Origin: Cytobacillus luteolus
Lineage (GTDB): Bacteria; Bacillota; Bacilli; Bacillales; Bacillaceae_L
Assembly: GCF_017873715.1 (NCBI RefSeq)
Contig: NZ_JAGGKM010000012.1
Span: forward strand, 1 to 43,827
DNA length: 43,827 nt
Reading direction: 5' to 3'
Each line of letters begins with the position of its first letter. The first letter of the stretch is position 1. Position numbers and translations under genes: made by a program. The notes beneath the pieces are model-generated. The model did no database searches and was not told the origin of the DNA. It saw nothing but the letters and a program-made list of their open reading frames with translations. Shown here piece by piece: positions 23,735 to 32,081 of the stretch.

Positions 23735-24223
23735 ATGAATACAAATAGATGGTTATTGCTCGGGGCATTGATATTACCATGGCTCTCTATACCTATTCTA
23801 GGAAAGAAATATATTAAACGATTTTTACCTGCAACAATTTTTATTACTACATTTGTACATTTTGAAGGTCTTTTTGCCGAGAAACGTAAATGGTGGTGGT
23901 TTTTTGAGAGACTACATCCGAAAATGAACGGAATGACTCCTTTCCTTTTGGGACCTTTTACGGTGGGAACTTTGTGGATAATGCGCTTCACCTTTGGCAA
24001 TTTTTTTCTATATATAGTAACGAACTTCCTTGTTCACTTAGCTTTTGTGTTTCCACTTATGAATTGGCTTACGAAAATTGGGATTGGTTCACTTATTAGA
24101 TTTAACCGAATGCAGCTTTTAGCCTTATTTACGTTTAAAGCTGCAATGTTATATGGATTCCAGATGCTTGTGGAGAAAATAAAGAATATTGGTCAAGATA
24201 CTAACCAGTCAATCAACAACTGA
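23735..24223 (+). CDS. Polytopic membrane protein, function unknown
   Basis: A 162-aa protein with about four hydrophobic segments (WLLLGALILPWLSIPILG, FLPATIFITTFVHFEG, FFLYIVTNFLVHLAFVFPLM, LLALFTFKAAMLYGF) and an aromatic-rich patch KWWWFFERLHPKMNG in the first loop. This looks like a Bacillus-restricted hypothetical integral membrane protein; I cannot name it. ATG 23735 is used because AAAGGTGGTGAG lies just upstream; a GTG at 23720 falls inside that site. Terminator at 24241. Confidence 0.7.
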   Translation: MNTNRWLLLGALILPWLSIPILGKKYIKRFLPATIFITTFVHFEGLFAEKRKWWWFFERLHPKMNGMTPFLLGPFTVGTLWIMRFTFGNFFLYIVTNFLVHLAFVFPLMNWLTKIGIGSLIRFNRMQLLALFTFKAAMLYGFQMLVEKIKNIGQDTNQSINN

Positions 24224-24240
24224 ATAGTTACTTAAACCCA

Positions 24241-24265
24241 GGGCCTGTTACAGGTCCATTTTTAT
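24241..24265 (+). terminator. Terminator before amidase gene
   Basis: GGGCCTG-TTA-CAGGTCC (one G-U pair) followed by ATTTTTATT. Confidence 0.78.
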
Positions 24266-24324
24266 TGATTTCAGAATATTCTTTTAAGTATACTGTAGAT
24301 AATATGAAAACGGAGATGATAAAA

Positions 24325-25812
24325 ATGGGGATTCCCTATAATGATTATGATGCACTCGGGTTGGCCGAGCTTGTTAAAAACAAAGAAGTTAAGCCAGTTG
24401 AACTAGTGGAAGAATCAATTAGAATAATTGAACTCCATAATCCAGATCTTAATGCAGTTATTAATAAGATGTATGAGCAAGCTAGACAAACAGCGGCAGC
24501 AACTAATCTAAACGGACCATTTGCAGGAGTTCCGATGTTATTAAAGGACATAACCCAAGAGATGAAAGGTGAAAAAATTACTGCAGGTTCTAAAGCTTTA
24601 CAAGGGTACATAGCGAAACAGGATACTGAATATATCAATAGATTAAGAAAAGCGGGTCTCCTTTTTGTAGGACAAACAAATGTACCTGAATTTGCGTTAA
24701 TGGGTATTACAGAGCCTAAACAGTATGGACCAACAAGGAATCCCTGGAATACAGATTATACACCTGGTGGTTCAAGTGGTGGGTCGGCTGCAGCGGTGGC
24801 ATCAGGTATGGTACCCTTAGCAGGAGCAAATGATGGTGGAGGCTCTATACGAATTCCAGGTGCATACTGTGGATTGTTTGGTCTAAAGCCTACAAGAGGA
24901 AGAACACCAGTTGGTCCAAATACTGGTAGAAACTGGCAAGGTGCTTCTGTTGACCATGTTCTAACAAAGTCGGTTCGAGATAGTGCTGCAATCCTTGATG
25001 TACTAAAAATTCATGAAAAAGGAGCAGCATATCATGCACCTTCTTTTGATGGGAGTTACCTAGATGTAGTAACTACACCTATGTCCAAAGGCTTAACCTT
25101 TGCTTTTTCTCTAAAATCTCCATTAGAAGCCAATGTACATCCAGAATGTAAAGAAGCTGTTCTTAAGACAGTAAAATTACTTGAGTCTTTAGGTCATAAT
25201 GTCGAAGAAAAGGAAGCACCAGTTGATGGCTATAAAATAATAAAAAGTTATTTGACCTTATATTTTGGAGAGGTAGCGGCTTCAATAGCTTCACTTGAGG
25301 ATGTTTTAGGTCGAAAAGCCAAGCAGTTAGATGTTGAACCTTCTACTTGGCTACTTGGTTTACTTGGCAAAGCAACGAGTGCTGAAGAATTTGTCCTTGG
25401 ATTAAGAGAATGGGATATTGCAGCGTTCCAGATGGAGGAATTTCATTCTAAATATGATTTCTATATAACCCCGACAACAGCTTTTCCTCCAGCAAAAATT
25501 GGTGAGCTCGAGCCTAAGTCATTGGAAAAATTATTGATAAATGTTGTTGGTAAAATAGGTTCTGGAAATCTTTTGAAAAAAGCAGGAATCGTAGATCAAA
25601 TTGCTAAAACCAGTCTCATGAGAACACCGTTTACCCAGCTTGCGAATTTAACAGGTCAACCAGCAATGAGTGTTCCTATGCATGTAACGAAGGATGGACT
25701 TCCATGTGGCGTCCAATTCATTGCTGCCCGTGGTAAAGAAGATATATTATTTCAATTAGCAAGTGAATTGGAACAAACGGAACATTGGTCAACATCAAAA
25801 GAGAGGCAATAA
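24325..25812 (+). CDS. Amidase signature family hydrolase
   Basis: A 495-aa cytoplasmic amidase. The Ser-cisSer-Lys triad is in place: Lys in PMLLKDI near residue 74, the GGSSGGSAAAVASG loop near 147-160, and the nucleophile in GGGSIRIPGAYCGLFGLKP near 173. The sequence style resembles 6-aminohexanoate-cyclic-dimer hydrolase-type amidases, but natural substrates of such proteins are mostly unknown. It has no GatB or GatC neighbour, so it is not the tRNA amidotransferase subunit. Of four in-frame starts, ATG 24325 is preferred because CGGAGATG lies 8-9 nt upstream. Confidence 0.92.
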   Translation: MGIPYNDYDALGLAELVKNKEVKPVELVEESIRIIELHNPDLNAVINKMYEQARQTAAATNLNGPFAGVPMLLKDITQEMKGEKITAGSKALQGYIAKQDTEYINRLRKAGLLFVGQTNVPEFALMGITEPKQYGPTRNPWNTDYTPGGSSGGSAAAVASGMVPLAGANDGGGSIRIPGAYCGLFGLKPTRGRTPVGPNTGRNWQGASVDHVLTKSVRDSAAILDVLKIHEKGAAYHAPSFDGSYLDVVTTPMSKGLTFAFSLKSPLEANVHPECKEAVLKTVKLLESLGHNVEEKEAPVDGYKIIKSYLTLYFGEVAASIASLEDVLGRKAKQLDVEPSTWLLGLLGKATSAEEFVLGLREWDIAAFQMEEFHSKYDFYITPTTAFPPAKIGELEPKSLEKLLINVVGKIGSGNLLKKAGIVDQIAKTSLMRTPFTQLANLTGQPAMSVPMHVTKDGLPCGVQFIAARGKEDILFQLASELEQTEHWSTSKERQ

Positions 25813-25834
25813 GCAAGCGTGGGGGAAGAAATTA

Positions 25835-25868
25835 TTGACGTTTTTAACTAAGCACGATAAAGTATAAT
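25835..25868 (+). promoter_or_regulatory. Possible promoter of DUF2294/sbtA
   Basis: TTGACG at 25835-25840, 17-bp spacer, TAAAGT at 25858-25863; a perfect TATAAT overlaps at 25863-25868 but with a 22-bp spacer. The resulting leader would be about 155 nt. Confidence 0.4.
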
Positions 25869-26025
25869 TAGATGTTTATTACCTTGGCAAAACTGTTTTG
25901 TGAAATGACTTTAGCATTCGGTTAATAACATATATTGGCTTGAATGAAAAAGTAATCAAGTGATAAATTAGAAAGTTTGGTATATTTATAAACTCGTAGG
26001 AAATACATTACTTTTGAGGAGAATT

Positions 26026-26391
26026 ATGAATAAATCCAAGGGGTATATCGAATCAGAAATTAGCAAAGCGATAACACAGTGGGAAAAAGACTTTCTTGGT
26101 CGTGGATCGGTTTCCGTAAAGTCTGATATTTTACGTGACATGATTATCATATGCTTAAAAGGAATTCTAACTCCGGCTGAATATTCTGTATGTGAAACCA
26201 AAGAGGGAATATTAACCATTAAGAAAACTCGCTCAGAATTAGTTGAATCTGGCATTGATGATTTAAAACAAATTATTCTATCATGTACTGGAAAAGAAGT
26301 AACTAGTTTCCATACAGATATTAGCACTCATTCGGGTGAACGAATCATGGTATTTAAATTATGTAGCGATTTAGAGAAAGATTTTACATAA
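26026..26391 (+). CDS. DUF2294 (MpsC-like) family protein
   Basis: A 121-aa soluble protein of the DUF2294 family: KGYIESEISKAITQWEKDFL, GRGSVSVKSDILRDMIIICL, LKGILTPAEYSVCETKEG, and SFHTDISTHSGERIMVFKL. The family has been renamed after Staphylococcus aureus MpsC, encoded beside the MpsAB system tied to bicarbonate and membrane potential; its own activity is not defined. Here it lies directly before an SbtA-type bicarbonate transporter, which supports a shared role in inorganic-carbon supply (inference). ATG 26026 is chosen over a TTG 12 bp upstream since GAGGAG lies between them. Confidence 0.85.
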   Translation: MNKSKGYIESEISKAITQWEKDFLGRGSVSVKSDILRDMIIICLKGILTPAEYSVCETKEGILTIKKTRSELVESGIDDLKQIILSCTGKEVTSFHTDISTHSGERIMVFKLCSDLEKDFT

Positions 26392-26399
26392 GGGAGATC

Positions 26400-26490
26400 C
26401 TCAAAAAACCGATTAGGTTAGTTGAGAATAAACCGACGATATTTGAGATTGGTAGATTTTTGCCGTCCGAATATTGTCGGTTTTTATTTT
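26400..26490 (+). promoter_or_regulatory. Two-hairpin element with terminator upstream of sbtA, possible attenuator
   Basis: Hairpin 1: CTCAA (26400) with TTGAG (26422) and inner ACC/GGT. Hairpin 2: AAACCGACGATATT (26430-26443) pairs with AATATTGTCGGTTT (26470-26483), one G-U, followed by a T-rich tract to 26490; its 26-nt loop is unusually large. AAACCGA also occurs at about 26406 and could compete for the 3' arm. sbtA starts only 34 bp later, leaving little room for another promoter, so sbtA expression probably needs read-through. Confidence 0.6.
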
Positions 26491-26523
26491 TTATTGCAAG
26501 AAAATAGTGTTTAGGAGGTAAAA

Positions 26524-27531
26524 ATGACTGAAATCATTGTTGATAATTTACTCTCACCTGTTGTTTTATTTTTTGTTTTAGGGTTAGTAGCAGCAATCTT
26601 TAAATCTGACCTTAAATTTCCAAGTGCTCTAAGTGAGGCTTTAAGTATTTACCTATTAATTGCAATTGGTATAAAAGGAGGAATTGAACTTTCACATTAT
26701 TCCATTGATACGGTTTTAGCACCAATTGGTGGTGCGTTAATTCTTGGAGTTGCAATCCCTTTAATCACACTCTTTATTATGAGAATTATCAAGGTAGATC
26801 TAGAAAATTCAATAGGATTAGCAGCTACCTATGGATCAATAAGTATAGTCACCTATGGTGCTGCTCTCTCTTTTCTTGAGAAAAATGGAACAATGTATGA
26901 AGGGTTTATGAACGCGATTGTTGTTTTAATGGAGAGTCCTGCCATCTTAGTATCATTACTAATTTTAAACATAGTTAAAAATAAGAGTGAGGTAACTTCG
27001 CTTTCTTCTCGTAGTGTTGGTTTTATGCCTGAGTCTTTCAATTTAATTGATAAAGAGGTACTAAGAGAAAGTATTTTTGGTAAAAGCATCGTACTGTTAG
27101 TCGGTAGTTTATTAATAGGTGTCATCCTTGGAGAACGTGCAGTACCGATGGTGAAGCCATTATTTATGGATTTGTACAATAGTGTATTGATTCTGTTTCT
27201 ATTGAATATGGGACTAGTCGCAGGACAACGACTACCTGAAGTGAAAAAATATGGTGTTAAGTTAGTGTTATTCGGGTTGCTTTCACCACTATTATTCGGG
27301 AGCTTAGGTGTCATCGTGGGTAGTTTTGTTGGATTATCAATCGGGGGAATTACTTTAATGGGTGTCTTGGCTGGTAGTGCATCCTATATTGCGGCACCTG
27401 CTGCACTTAAAACATCTGTTCCAGAAGCAAACCCGTCGATTTATTTAGGTCTAGCTTTAGGTGTTACATTCCCATTCAATCTTATTATTGGGATCCCTAT
27501 CTATTTTGAATTAGCTAAATGGATTCAATGA
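26524..27531 (+). CDS. sbtA: SbtA-type sodium-dependent bicarbonate transporter
   Basis: A 335-aa polytopic membrane protein with about ten hydrophobic segments in two inverted halves. Typical SbtA stretches are IGIKGGIELSHY, AATYGSISIVTYGAALSFL with FMNAIVVLMESPAILVSLL, and GSASYIAAPAALKTSVPEAN followed by YLGLALGVTFPFN. In cyanobacteria this family imports bicarbonate with Na+; heterotroph homologues are less studied. There is no P-II-like SbtB next to it; the upstream neighbour is DUF2294/MpsC-like instead. The ribosome binding site AGGAGG is ideal. It is preceded by a terminator-like element and followed by 52-bp repeats. Confidence 0.9.
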   Translation: MTEIIVDNLLSPVVLFFVLGLVAAIFKSDLKFPSALSEALSIYLLIAIGIKGGIELSHYSIDTVLAPIGGALILGVAIPLITLFIMRIIKVDLENSIGLAATYGSISIVTYGAALSFLEKNGTMYEGFMNAIVVLMESPAILVSLLILNIVKNKSEVTSLSSRSVGFMPESFNLIDKEVLRESIFGKSIVLLVGSLLIGVILGERAVPMVKPLFMDLYNSVLILFLLNMGLVAGQRLPEVKKYGVKLVLFGLLSPLLFGSLGVIVGSFVGLSIGGITLMGVLAGSASYIAAPAALKTSVPEANPSIYLGLALGVTFPFNLIIGIPIYFELAKWIQ

Positions 27532-27577
27532 AGAGGGATAACAACTAGTATCAGTATACTTGTATTACTTTAGCTTT

Positions 27578-27676
27578 GTATTCGGACTAGAATAGGCAAG
27601 GTTTTGTGGAACTAGTCCGAATAACAGATGTATTCGGACTAGTATACGGAAACCTCCGTTCAACTTGTCCGAAAAA
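27578..27676. repeat. Two-unit 52-bp-pitch array of inverted boxes
   Basis: GTATTCGGACTAG occurs at 27578 and 27630, 52 bp apart; the inverted box AACTAGTCCGAATAA at 27610 recurs as AACTTGTCCGAAAAA at 27662, again 52 bp. The DNA between boxes is not conserved. Boxes 27611-27623 and 27631-27643 form a perfect 13-bp inverted repeat around 7 nt. It occupies the 288-bp gap between sbtA and the deacetylase. Confidence 0.88.
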
Positions 27677-27819
27677 ACCTATGTCCCCCTATATAACCGT
27701 TAATCGCCCATTAATCAGAATTACCACAACCTTACACCGAAAATATTTTTTCTACCATAAGGATAAAATTGGCTCCACTTTCAGAAAATAATAGATATAA
27801 CTTGGAAGGGGATTCGGAC

Positions 27820-28656
27820 ATGATTAAGAAATTCGCTTTTCTTGCTTTTATTGGACTTTGCTTAAATGGTTTTTTCACAATTGATGCAAATGCTACAAAT
27901 GTTGATGAGTTTGAAAGTATTCCAGTTCAACAGATACCAGAAGATTTTCCGCAATTAGAGGGTGGCCCTGAAACGACTGAAAGAGTAAGGTATCCAGTTT
28001 CGAACATCGTGCTCCAGCAAAGGTATCCTGAGACGATTGTGTTAAGTGGTCCGTCTACAGAAAAGAGAGTAGCCTTAACTTTTGATGATGGGCCAGATCC
28101 ACGATTTACAGGACAAGTGTTAGATGTGCTAAATCAGTATAACGTAGATGCTACATTTTTTGTAATGGGTGCTAGAGCTGAGACTTATCCGGACCTAGTG
28201 AAAAGAATGATTAATGAAGAACATATCGTTGGAAACCATACATATTGGCACCCAAATCTCGTTGACCAGGCAAGCGTTGCTGCTCTTGAAAGAGAAGTGA
28301 ATCAAACAGAGGAAATCCTTGAAAACTTGATTGGGTATCGCACAAAACTTTTTCGGGCACCTTATGGATTTTTATACAACGAGTTGGTGGAAAAGTTAAG
28401 GGATATGAACTATACCGTTGTCGGATGGTCAGTCGATTCTTTAGACTGGCAGGAAGAACCACCTACGGTAATTGCCAACACAGTGACGAGTCAGGTTCAA
28501 CCGGGTTCGATTATTTTAATGCATGATGGTGGGGAATGGGATGCAAATCGAACTCCAACAATACAAGCTTTACAACAAATTATCCCAACTCTAAAGGAAC
28601 AAGGGTATGAATTTGTTACAGTACCAGAGCTTTTAGATATTCCCTATAAAAAGTAA
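27820..28656 (+). CDS. Secreted polysaccharide deacetylase (NodB domain)
   Basis: A 278-aa exported protein. Residues 1-25 are a signal peptide (IKKFAFLAFIGLCLNGFF, cleavage after DANA). The NodB domain begins near residue 86: ALTFDDGPDPRFT (catalytic Asp and metal Asp), NHTYWHPNL (metal His residues), RAPYGFLYNE, WSVDSLDWQ and ILMHDGG. It probably removes acetyl groups from peptidoglycan or another amino-sugar polymer. There is a 45-residue Pro/Glu-rich linker after the signal. ATG 27820 is chosen over 27769 because GGAAGGGG lies 9-10 nt before it and the signal peptide then starts correctly. Confidence 0.93.
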   Translation: MIKKFAFLAFIGLCLNGFFTIDANATNVDEFESIPVQQIPEDFPQLEGGPETTERVRYPVSNIVLQQRYPETIVLSGPSTEKRVALTFDDGPDPRFTGQVLDVLNQYNVDATFFVMGARAETYPDLVKRMINEEHIVGNHTYWHPNLVDQASVAALEREVNQTEEILENLIGYRTKLFRAPYGFLYNELVEKLRDMNYTVVGWSVDSLDWQEEPPTVIANTVTSQVQPGSIILMHDGGEWDANRTPTIQALQQIIPTLKEQGYEFVTVPELLDIPYKK

Positions 28657-28668
28657 GATCACAAAAAG

Positions 28669-28697
28669 ACCAAGTCCACTAGTGATTTGGTTTTTTA
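28669..28697 (+). terminator. Probable terminator after deacetylase
   Basis: ACCAA (28669) with TTGGT (28687) around a CACTAGTG core, followed by T6. The stem is short, so strength is uncertain. Confidence 0.55.
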
Positions 28698-28781
28698 GCT
28701 TTATAAAAGATAAGGCTTTATGTCTTAAAACAATCAGATTGGCTAGACTAAATATAAAGATAGAAAATATGGGTGAAGTAA

Positions 28782-29699
28782 ATGAAAATGTTATGTATAG
28801 ATGGTGGAGGAATTAGAGGGGTATTTGCAATCACTATCCTAAAAGCTTTGGAAGAAAAGTATAACAAGCCGGTGGCCGATTTATTCGATGTTATCGCTGG
28901 CACGAGTACTGGTTCAATTATTGCTGCTTCTGTCTCGATGAAAATTCCAATGGACGAAGTTTTGGAAAACTACAAAAAATTTGGTCGTAAGATATTCATC
29001 CGTCAGGCTAAAGTGGGACTATTTAAAAGTGTATATAGTGATAGGTTTTTAAGAAGATACTTAAAGAAGTCGTTTAAAGACATAAAGCTTTCTGAAGTCG
29101 AAACACCAATTCTTATTCCGGCCGTTGATGTCACACATGGTCGGCCATATGTCCATAGAACCATGAAAAACGCTGAAGAGAAAGATGATTTGTCAATCGA
29201 GCTTTGGGATGCAGTGTTGTCATCCTGTTCAGCCCCAGTTTATTTTCCGCCGAATAATGTTGATAATCGTTTTTTATCAATAGATGGAGGATTATGGGCA
29301 AACAACCCTTCATTGGTTTGTATAACGGAGGCATTAAAACATTATAAGAAGTCAATGGAGGATATTAGGATCCTTTCTGTCGGTACAGGCAAACAAACCA
29401 TTGATTTTACAATCCAAGAAGAAAAAAATTGGGGTGTGAAACAGTGGCTTCCATTTGACTTTCCATCAATGAAGGTTACACCTAAGTTGCTAGATCTCGC
29501 CCTTCATCTATCATCCGAGTCAATCAGTTATCAATGTAAGCACTTACTTGGTTCTAATTATCTTCGTATTAACAAAGAGCTTGGTGAAGAAATTCCTTTT
29601 GATGAGATTTCATCAATGGATGAACTTATCAATTTAGGATCAGACGTATTTATAGAGCAAGAGAATGAAATAACGGGTTTTTTAGACAGAGTACAATGA
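28782..29699 (+). CDS. Patatin-like phospholipase
   Basis: A 305-aa patatin-fold lipid acyl hydrolase. The glycine-rich oxyanion loop DGGGIRG is at residues 7-13, the nucleophile elbow GTSTG at 40-44 (Ser42), and the dyad Asp in SIDGGLWANNPS near 168. All catalytic residues are present. It resembles stand-alone bacterial patatins; CapV effectors of CBASS share this fold, but no cyclase or other defence gene adjoins it. The start follows the weak site GGGTGAAG. The terminator overlaps the last codons. The lipid substrate is unknown. Confidence 0.92.
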   Translation: MKMLCIDGGGIRGVFAITILKALEEKYNKPVADLFDVIAGTSTGSIIAASVSMKIPMDEVLENYKKFGRKIFIRQAKVGLFKSVYSDRFLRRYLKKSFKDIKLSEVETPILIPAVDVTHGRPYVHRTMKNAEEKDDLSIELWDAVLSSCSAPVYFPPNNVDNRFLSIDGGLWANNPSLVCITEALKHYKKSMEDIRILSVGTGKQTIDFTIQEEKNWGVKQWLPFDFPSMKVTPKLLDLALHLSSESISYQCKHLLGSNYLRINKELGEEIPFDEISSMDELINLGSDVFIEQENEITGFLDRVQ

Positions 29700-29719
29700 A
29701 AAACGTTGTGCTCTTTTTA
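29689..29719 (+). terminator. Terminator overlapping the end of the patatin gene
   Basis: GAGTACAA (29689-29696, inside the coding end) pairs with TTGTGCTC (29706-29713), one U-G pair, followed by TTTTT. Confidence 0.75.
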
Positions 29720-29738
29720 TAATTTTCAGAAAAATGGT

Positions 29739-29915
29739 TTGACTTTTTACCATTAACACGTTATCTTTGTGTTAAACGTATAACAAAAATATTAAATGAC
29801 GATAAATAAACGTTATATAAATATAATCCTAAATATTTTTTATAAAAATAACTACTGTTTACGATTATATTGCATAATCTGTAACAAACTTAACATTATC
29901 GTGTTGTTTTCGTCA
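29739..29915 (+). promoter_or_regulatory. paa operon promoter region with ACGTTAT-type motifs
   Basis: Two candidate promoters: TTGACT (29739) -17- TATCTT (29762), and TTGCAT (29870) -18- CATTAT (29894). Around the first lie AACACGTTAT (29755), the near-palindrome GTTAAACGTATAAC (29771-29784, one mismatched pair) and AAACGTTATAT (29808). Similar AACGTTAT palindromes sit at the paaX and ABC-transporter promoters, pointing to a shared regulator, most likely PaaX. Confidence 0.5.
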
Positions 29916-29936
29916 TAAATAATGGAGGTGGAGTTT

Positions 29937-30893
29937 ATGTCAGAAGTGATGTCTTTTGATCAGTTAACTGAGAAAGAGAAGATGCAGAGATTCATGGAGC
30001 GAATTGAAGCTGGAGAAAAGATTGAAGCTGAAGATTGGATGCCTGATGAATATCGACTTACATTAATAAAATTAATTTCAATGCACGGAATCAGCGAAAT
30101 TATGGGAGCGCTTCCAGAAAAGGAATGGGTACCTAAAGCACCTAGCTTAAAAAGGAAGCTAGGGATTATGGCAAAAGTTCAGGATGAAATGGGTCATGGT
30201 CAACTTTTACTTCGAGTCACTGAAGATCTTATGAAACCACTTGGTAAAACGAGAGAAGATATTATGAATGATCTTTTTTCAGGAGATTTAAAGTTTCATA
30301 ATGTGTTTCATATGGAAGCGCCATCCTGGGCAGATGCAGGAATCATTGGCTGGCTAGTAGATGGAGCTGCAATTATTACGCAAACAAATATGCTTGATGC
30401 GTCTTATGGACCTTATGCTAGAGCGCTTAAGCGAATTTGTGCAGAGGAAGTTTTCCACGCACAACACGGTGAGTCTATCATTCTAGCATTGGCTGAAGGA
30501 ACAGAGGAACAAAAACAAATGCTTCAAGTTGCACTAGACCGTTGGTGGGAAGCGTTATTAATGTTCTTTGGGCCTGGAGATTCTTCAACAACAGGCACAT
30601 CTAAACAGGATATAACGATTAAATATCAAATCCGTACAAAAACAAATGAAGAGCTGAGACAGGATTTCTTCTCTAAGTATATTCCGAGAGTTCTTTCACT
30701 TGGGTTAACGTTACCAGATGACACAATGCACTATGATGAAAAACAGGAATTGTGGATTTATAAACAACCTGATTGGAACCGTTTTAAGCAAATTATAAAA
30801 AACAATGGTCCAAAATCAAAGGACCGCTTAGAGCTTCGTAAGGTTACGTACCACACAAATAAATGGGTTCATGAGGCACTAAGCAATAGTTAA
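29937..30893 (+). CDS. paaA: 1,2-phenylacetyl-CoA epoxidase, catalytic subunit PaaA
   Basis: The di-iron catalytic subunit of the multicomponent epoxidase that converts phenylacetyl-CoA to ring-1,2-epoxyphenylacetyl-CoA with O2. At 318 aa it is close to characterised PaaA (about 310). The ferritin-like iron ligands are in KVQDEMGHGQLLLR and AEEVFHAQHGES. C-terminal PDDTMHYDEKQELWIY and LRKVTYHTNKWVHEAL are typical. ATG 29937 is used; ATG 29922 lies within the ribosome binding site GGAGGTGG. It leads paaABCD with short gaps. No PaaE reductase follows, so another reductase must supply electrons. Confidence 0.96.
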   Translation: MSEVMSFDQLTEKEKMQRFMERIEAGEKIEAEDWMPDEYRLTLIKLISMHGISEIMGALPEKEWVPKAPSLKRKLGIMAKVQDEMGHGQLLLRVTEDLMKPLGKTREDIMNDLFSGDLKFHNVFHMEAPSWADAGIIGWLVDGAAIITQTNMLDASYGPYARALKRICAEEVFHAQHGESIILALAEGTEEQKQMLQVALDRWWEALLMFFGPGDSSTTGTSKQDITIKYQIRTKTNEELRQDFFSKYIPRVLSLGLTLPDDTMHYDEKQELWIYKQPDWNRFKQIIKNNGPKSKDRLELRKVTYHTNKWVHEALSNS

Positions 30894-30915
30894 ATAAATG
30901 TAAGGAGGTATGACC

Positions 30916-31263
30916 ATGGGTAGTGAAGGCTTCTTCCAGGAGTTCGAGGTCTTTAGTAAAAGAACAGATACATCACCGCTTCAATACCAATTTTCACTAT
31001 TAGCTCCTAATCAAGAAATTGCCCTTGTTTTGGCACAAGAAAATTTCATGCGTAGGGAGCCTGTTTCAGATATTTGGGTAGTGAAACGTTCTGATATTCG
31101 AAAAATGACGTTGGATGAGCGGATGACACTTAGCCGTCTAGATAATAAAGATTATCGAACAACAAAAGGATATGGATATCTAAAGAAAAAGTGGCGTCAC
31201 TATGAGCAAGGAATGCTAGATGAACAAGAAATCTTTTCATGGGGAGGGAAGCAAAAGAAATGA
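30916..31263 (+). CDS. paaB: 1,2-phenylacetyl-CoA epoxidase subunit PaaB
   Basis: A 115-aa small subunit that helps hold the PaaA-PaaC complex together and is needed for activity. Family landmarks are FFQEFEVFSKRTDTSPLQYQ, LVLAQENFMRREPVSDIWVV and KRSDIRKM; the C-terminus is longer than in Proteobacteria. ATG 30916 is preferred over 30910 because AGGAGG is then 8 nt away rather than 2. Its stop overlaps the paaC start by ATGA, implying coupled translation. Confidence 0.95.
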   Translation: MGSEGFFQEFEVFSKRTDTSPLQYQFSLLAPNQEIALVLAQENFMRREPVSDIWVVKRSDIRKMTLDERMTLSRLDNKDYRTTKGYGYLKKKWRHYEQGMLDEQEIFSWGGKQKK

Positions 31264-32054
31264 CAGCGAACAACGACTTACAATTCTTATCTGAATTACT
31301 CTTTCAGTTAGCCGATGATGACTTTATTATCTCATACCGTGGATCAGAGTGGCTAGGACTTGCTCCCCATATAGAGGAGGATGTTGCATTTTCTTCGATT
31401 AGCCAAGATACGATGGGTCATGCTGCAATGTTCTATCAACTACTAGAAGATATCGGGGTAGGAAAAGTAGATGACCTGGCACATTCCCGTACCTCAACAG
31501 AAAGAAAAAATGCAGTGCTCTTAGAACTGGTTAACGGTCCAGGAAATTACCTAAGACAACCTCAATATGATTGGGCATTTGCGGTTGTACGTAACTATTT
31601 TTATACCCAAGCAAAAAAAATTCGAGTTGAATCACTAAAGACATCTTCATACCAGCCATTAGCAGATGTTGCTGTAAAGGTGAATATGGAGCTTTACTAT
31701 CATCTATTACATTGGAAAACATGGTTTACACAATTAATGATGGCAGGGGGAGACGCAAGAACTCGAATGGAAAAAGCAGTACAGACTGTTGTAGCGGACT
31801 TTGAGGGTATGCTAACACTCGGTCCTAAAGGAAAAGAAATGGCAGAGCTCGGTTTTATTGATACTGAAGAGGTACTAAAAACTCGTACGATAAACGCAAT
31901 GAAGCCAATCTTTGAATCTATTAATCTAGATTTCCCTAGTACCTTTGAAATGAAGAATGGCAATGGAAGAATCGGTCAGCATACGGCTGACTTAGACGAT
32001 GCCTTATCAACATTAAGTGAGGTTTACAATATCAATCCTGTTGCAACTTGGTAA
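31260..32054 (+). CDS. paaC: 1,2-phenylacetyl-CoA epoxidase structural subunit PaaC
   Basis: A 264-aa ferritin-like partner of PaaA, of usual size. Characteristic segments are LLFQLADDDFIISYRGSEWL, SQDTMGHAAMFYQLL, YDWAFAVVRNYFY and MELYYHLLHWKTWF. In characterised systems PaaC is structural and has lost the di-iron centre. ATG 31260 overlaps the paaB stop; GGGGAGGG lies about 11 nt upstream. An in-frame ATG 21 bp earlier lies before that site and is rejected. Confidence 0.95.
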   Translation: MTANNDLQFLSELLFQLADDDFIISYRGSEWLGLAPHIEEDVAFSSISQDTMGHAAMFYQLLEDIGVGKVDDLAHSRTSTERKNAVLLELVNGPGNYLRQPQYDWAFAVVRNYFYTQAKKIRVESLKTSSYQPLADVAVKVNMELYYHLLHWKTWFTQLMMAGGDARTRMEKAVQTVVADFEGMLTLGPKGKEMAELGFIDTEEVLKTRTINAMKPIFESINLDFPSTFEMKNGNGRIGQHTADLDDALSTLSEVYNINPVATW

Positions 32055-32081
32055 GGAAATCACTTTAAAAGGATGGATGCT

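Noticed and set aside
24325-25812. GatA, glutamyl-tRNA amidotransferase subunit
   Set aside because: Shares the amidase signature but no gatB or gatC is linked, and the sequence style is of the cyclic-dimer-hydrolase-like amidases.
28782-29699. CBASS effector (CapV-like patatin)
   Set aside because: The fold fits, but no CD-NTase, E1/E2 or JAB gene adjoins it; the nucleotidyltransferase at 21205-21933 is 7 kb away and lacks CD-NTase features.
29701-29712. AACGTTGTGC as another PaaX-type operator
   Set aside because: It lies in the loop and 3' arm of the patatin-gene terminator and does not form the AACGTTAT palindrome.
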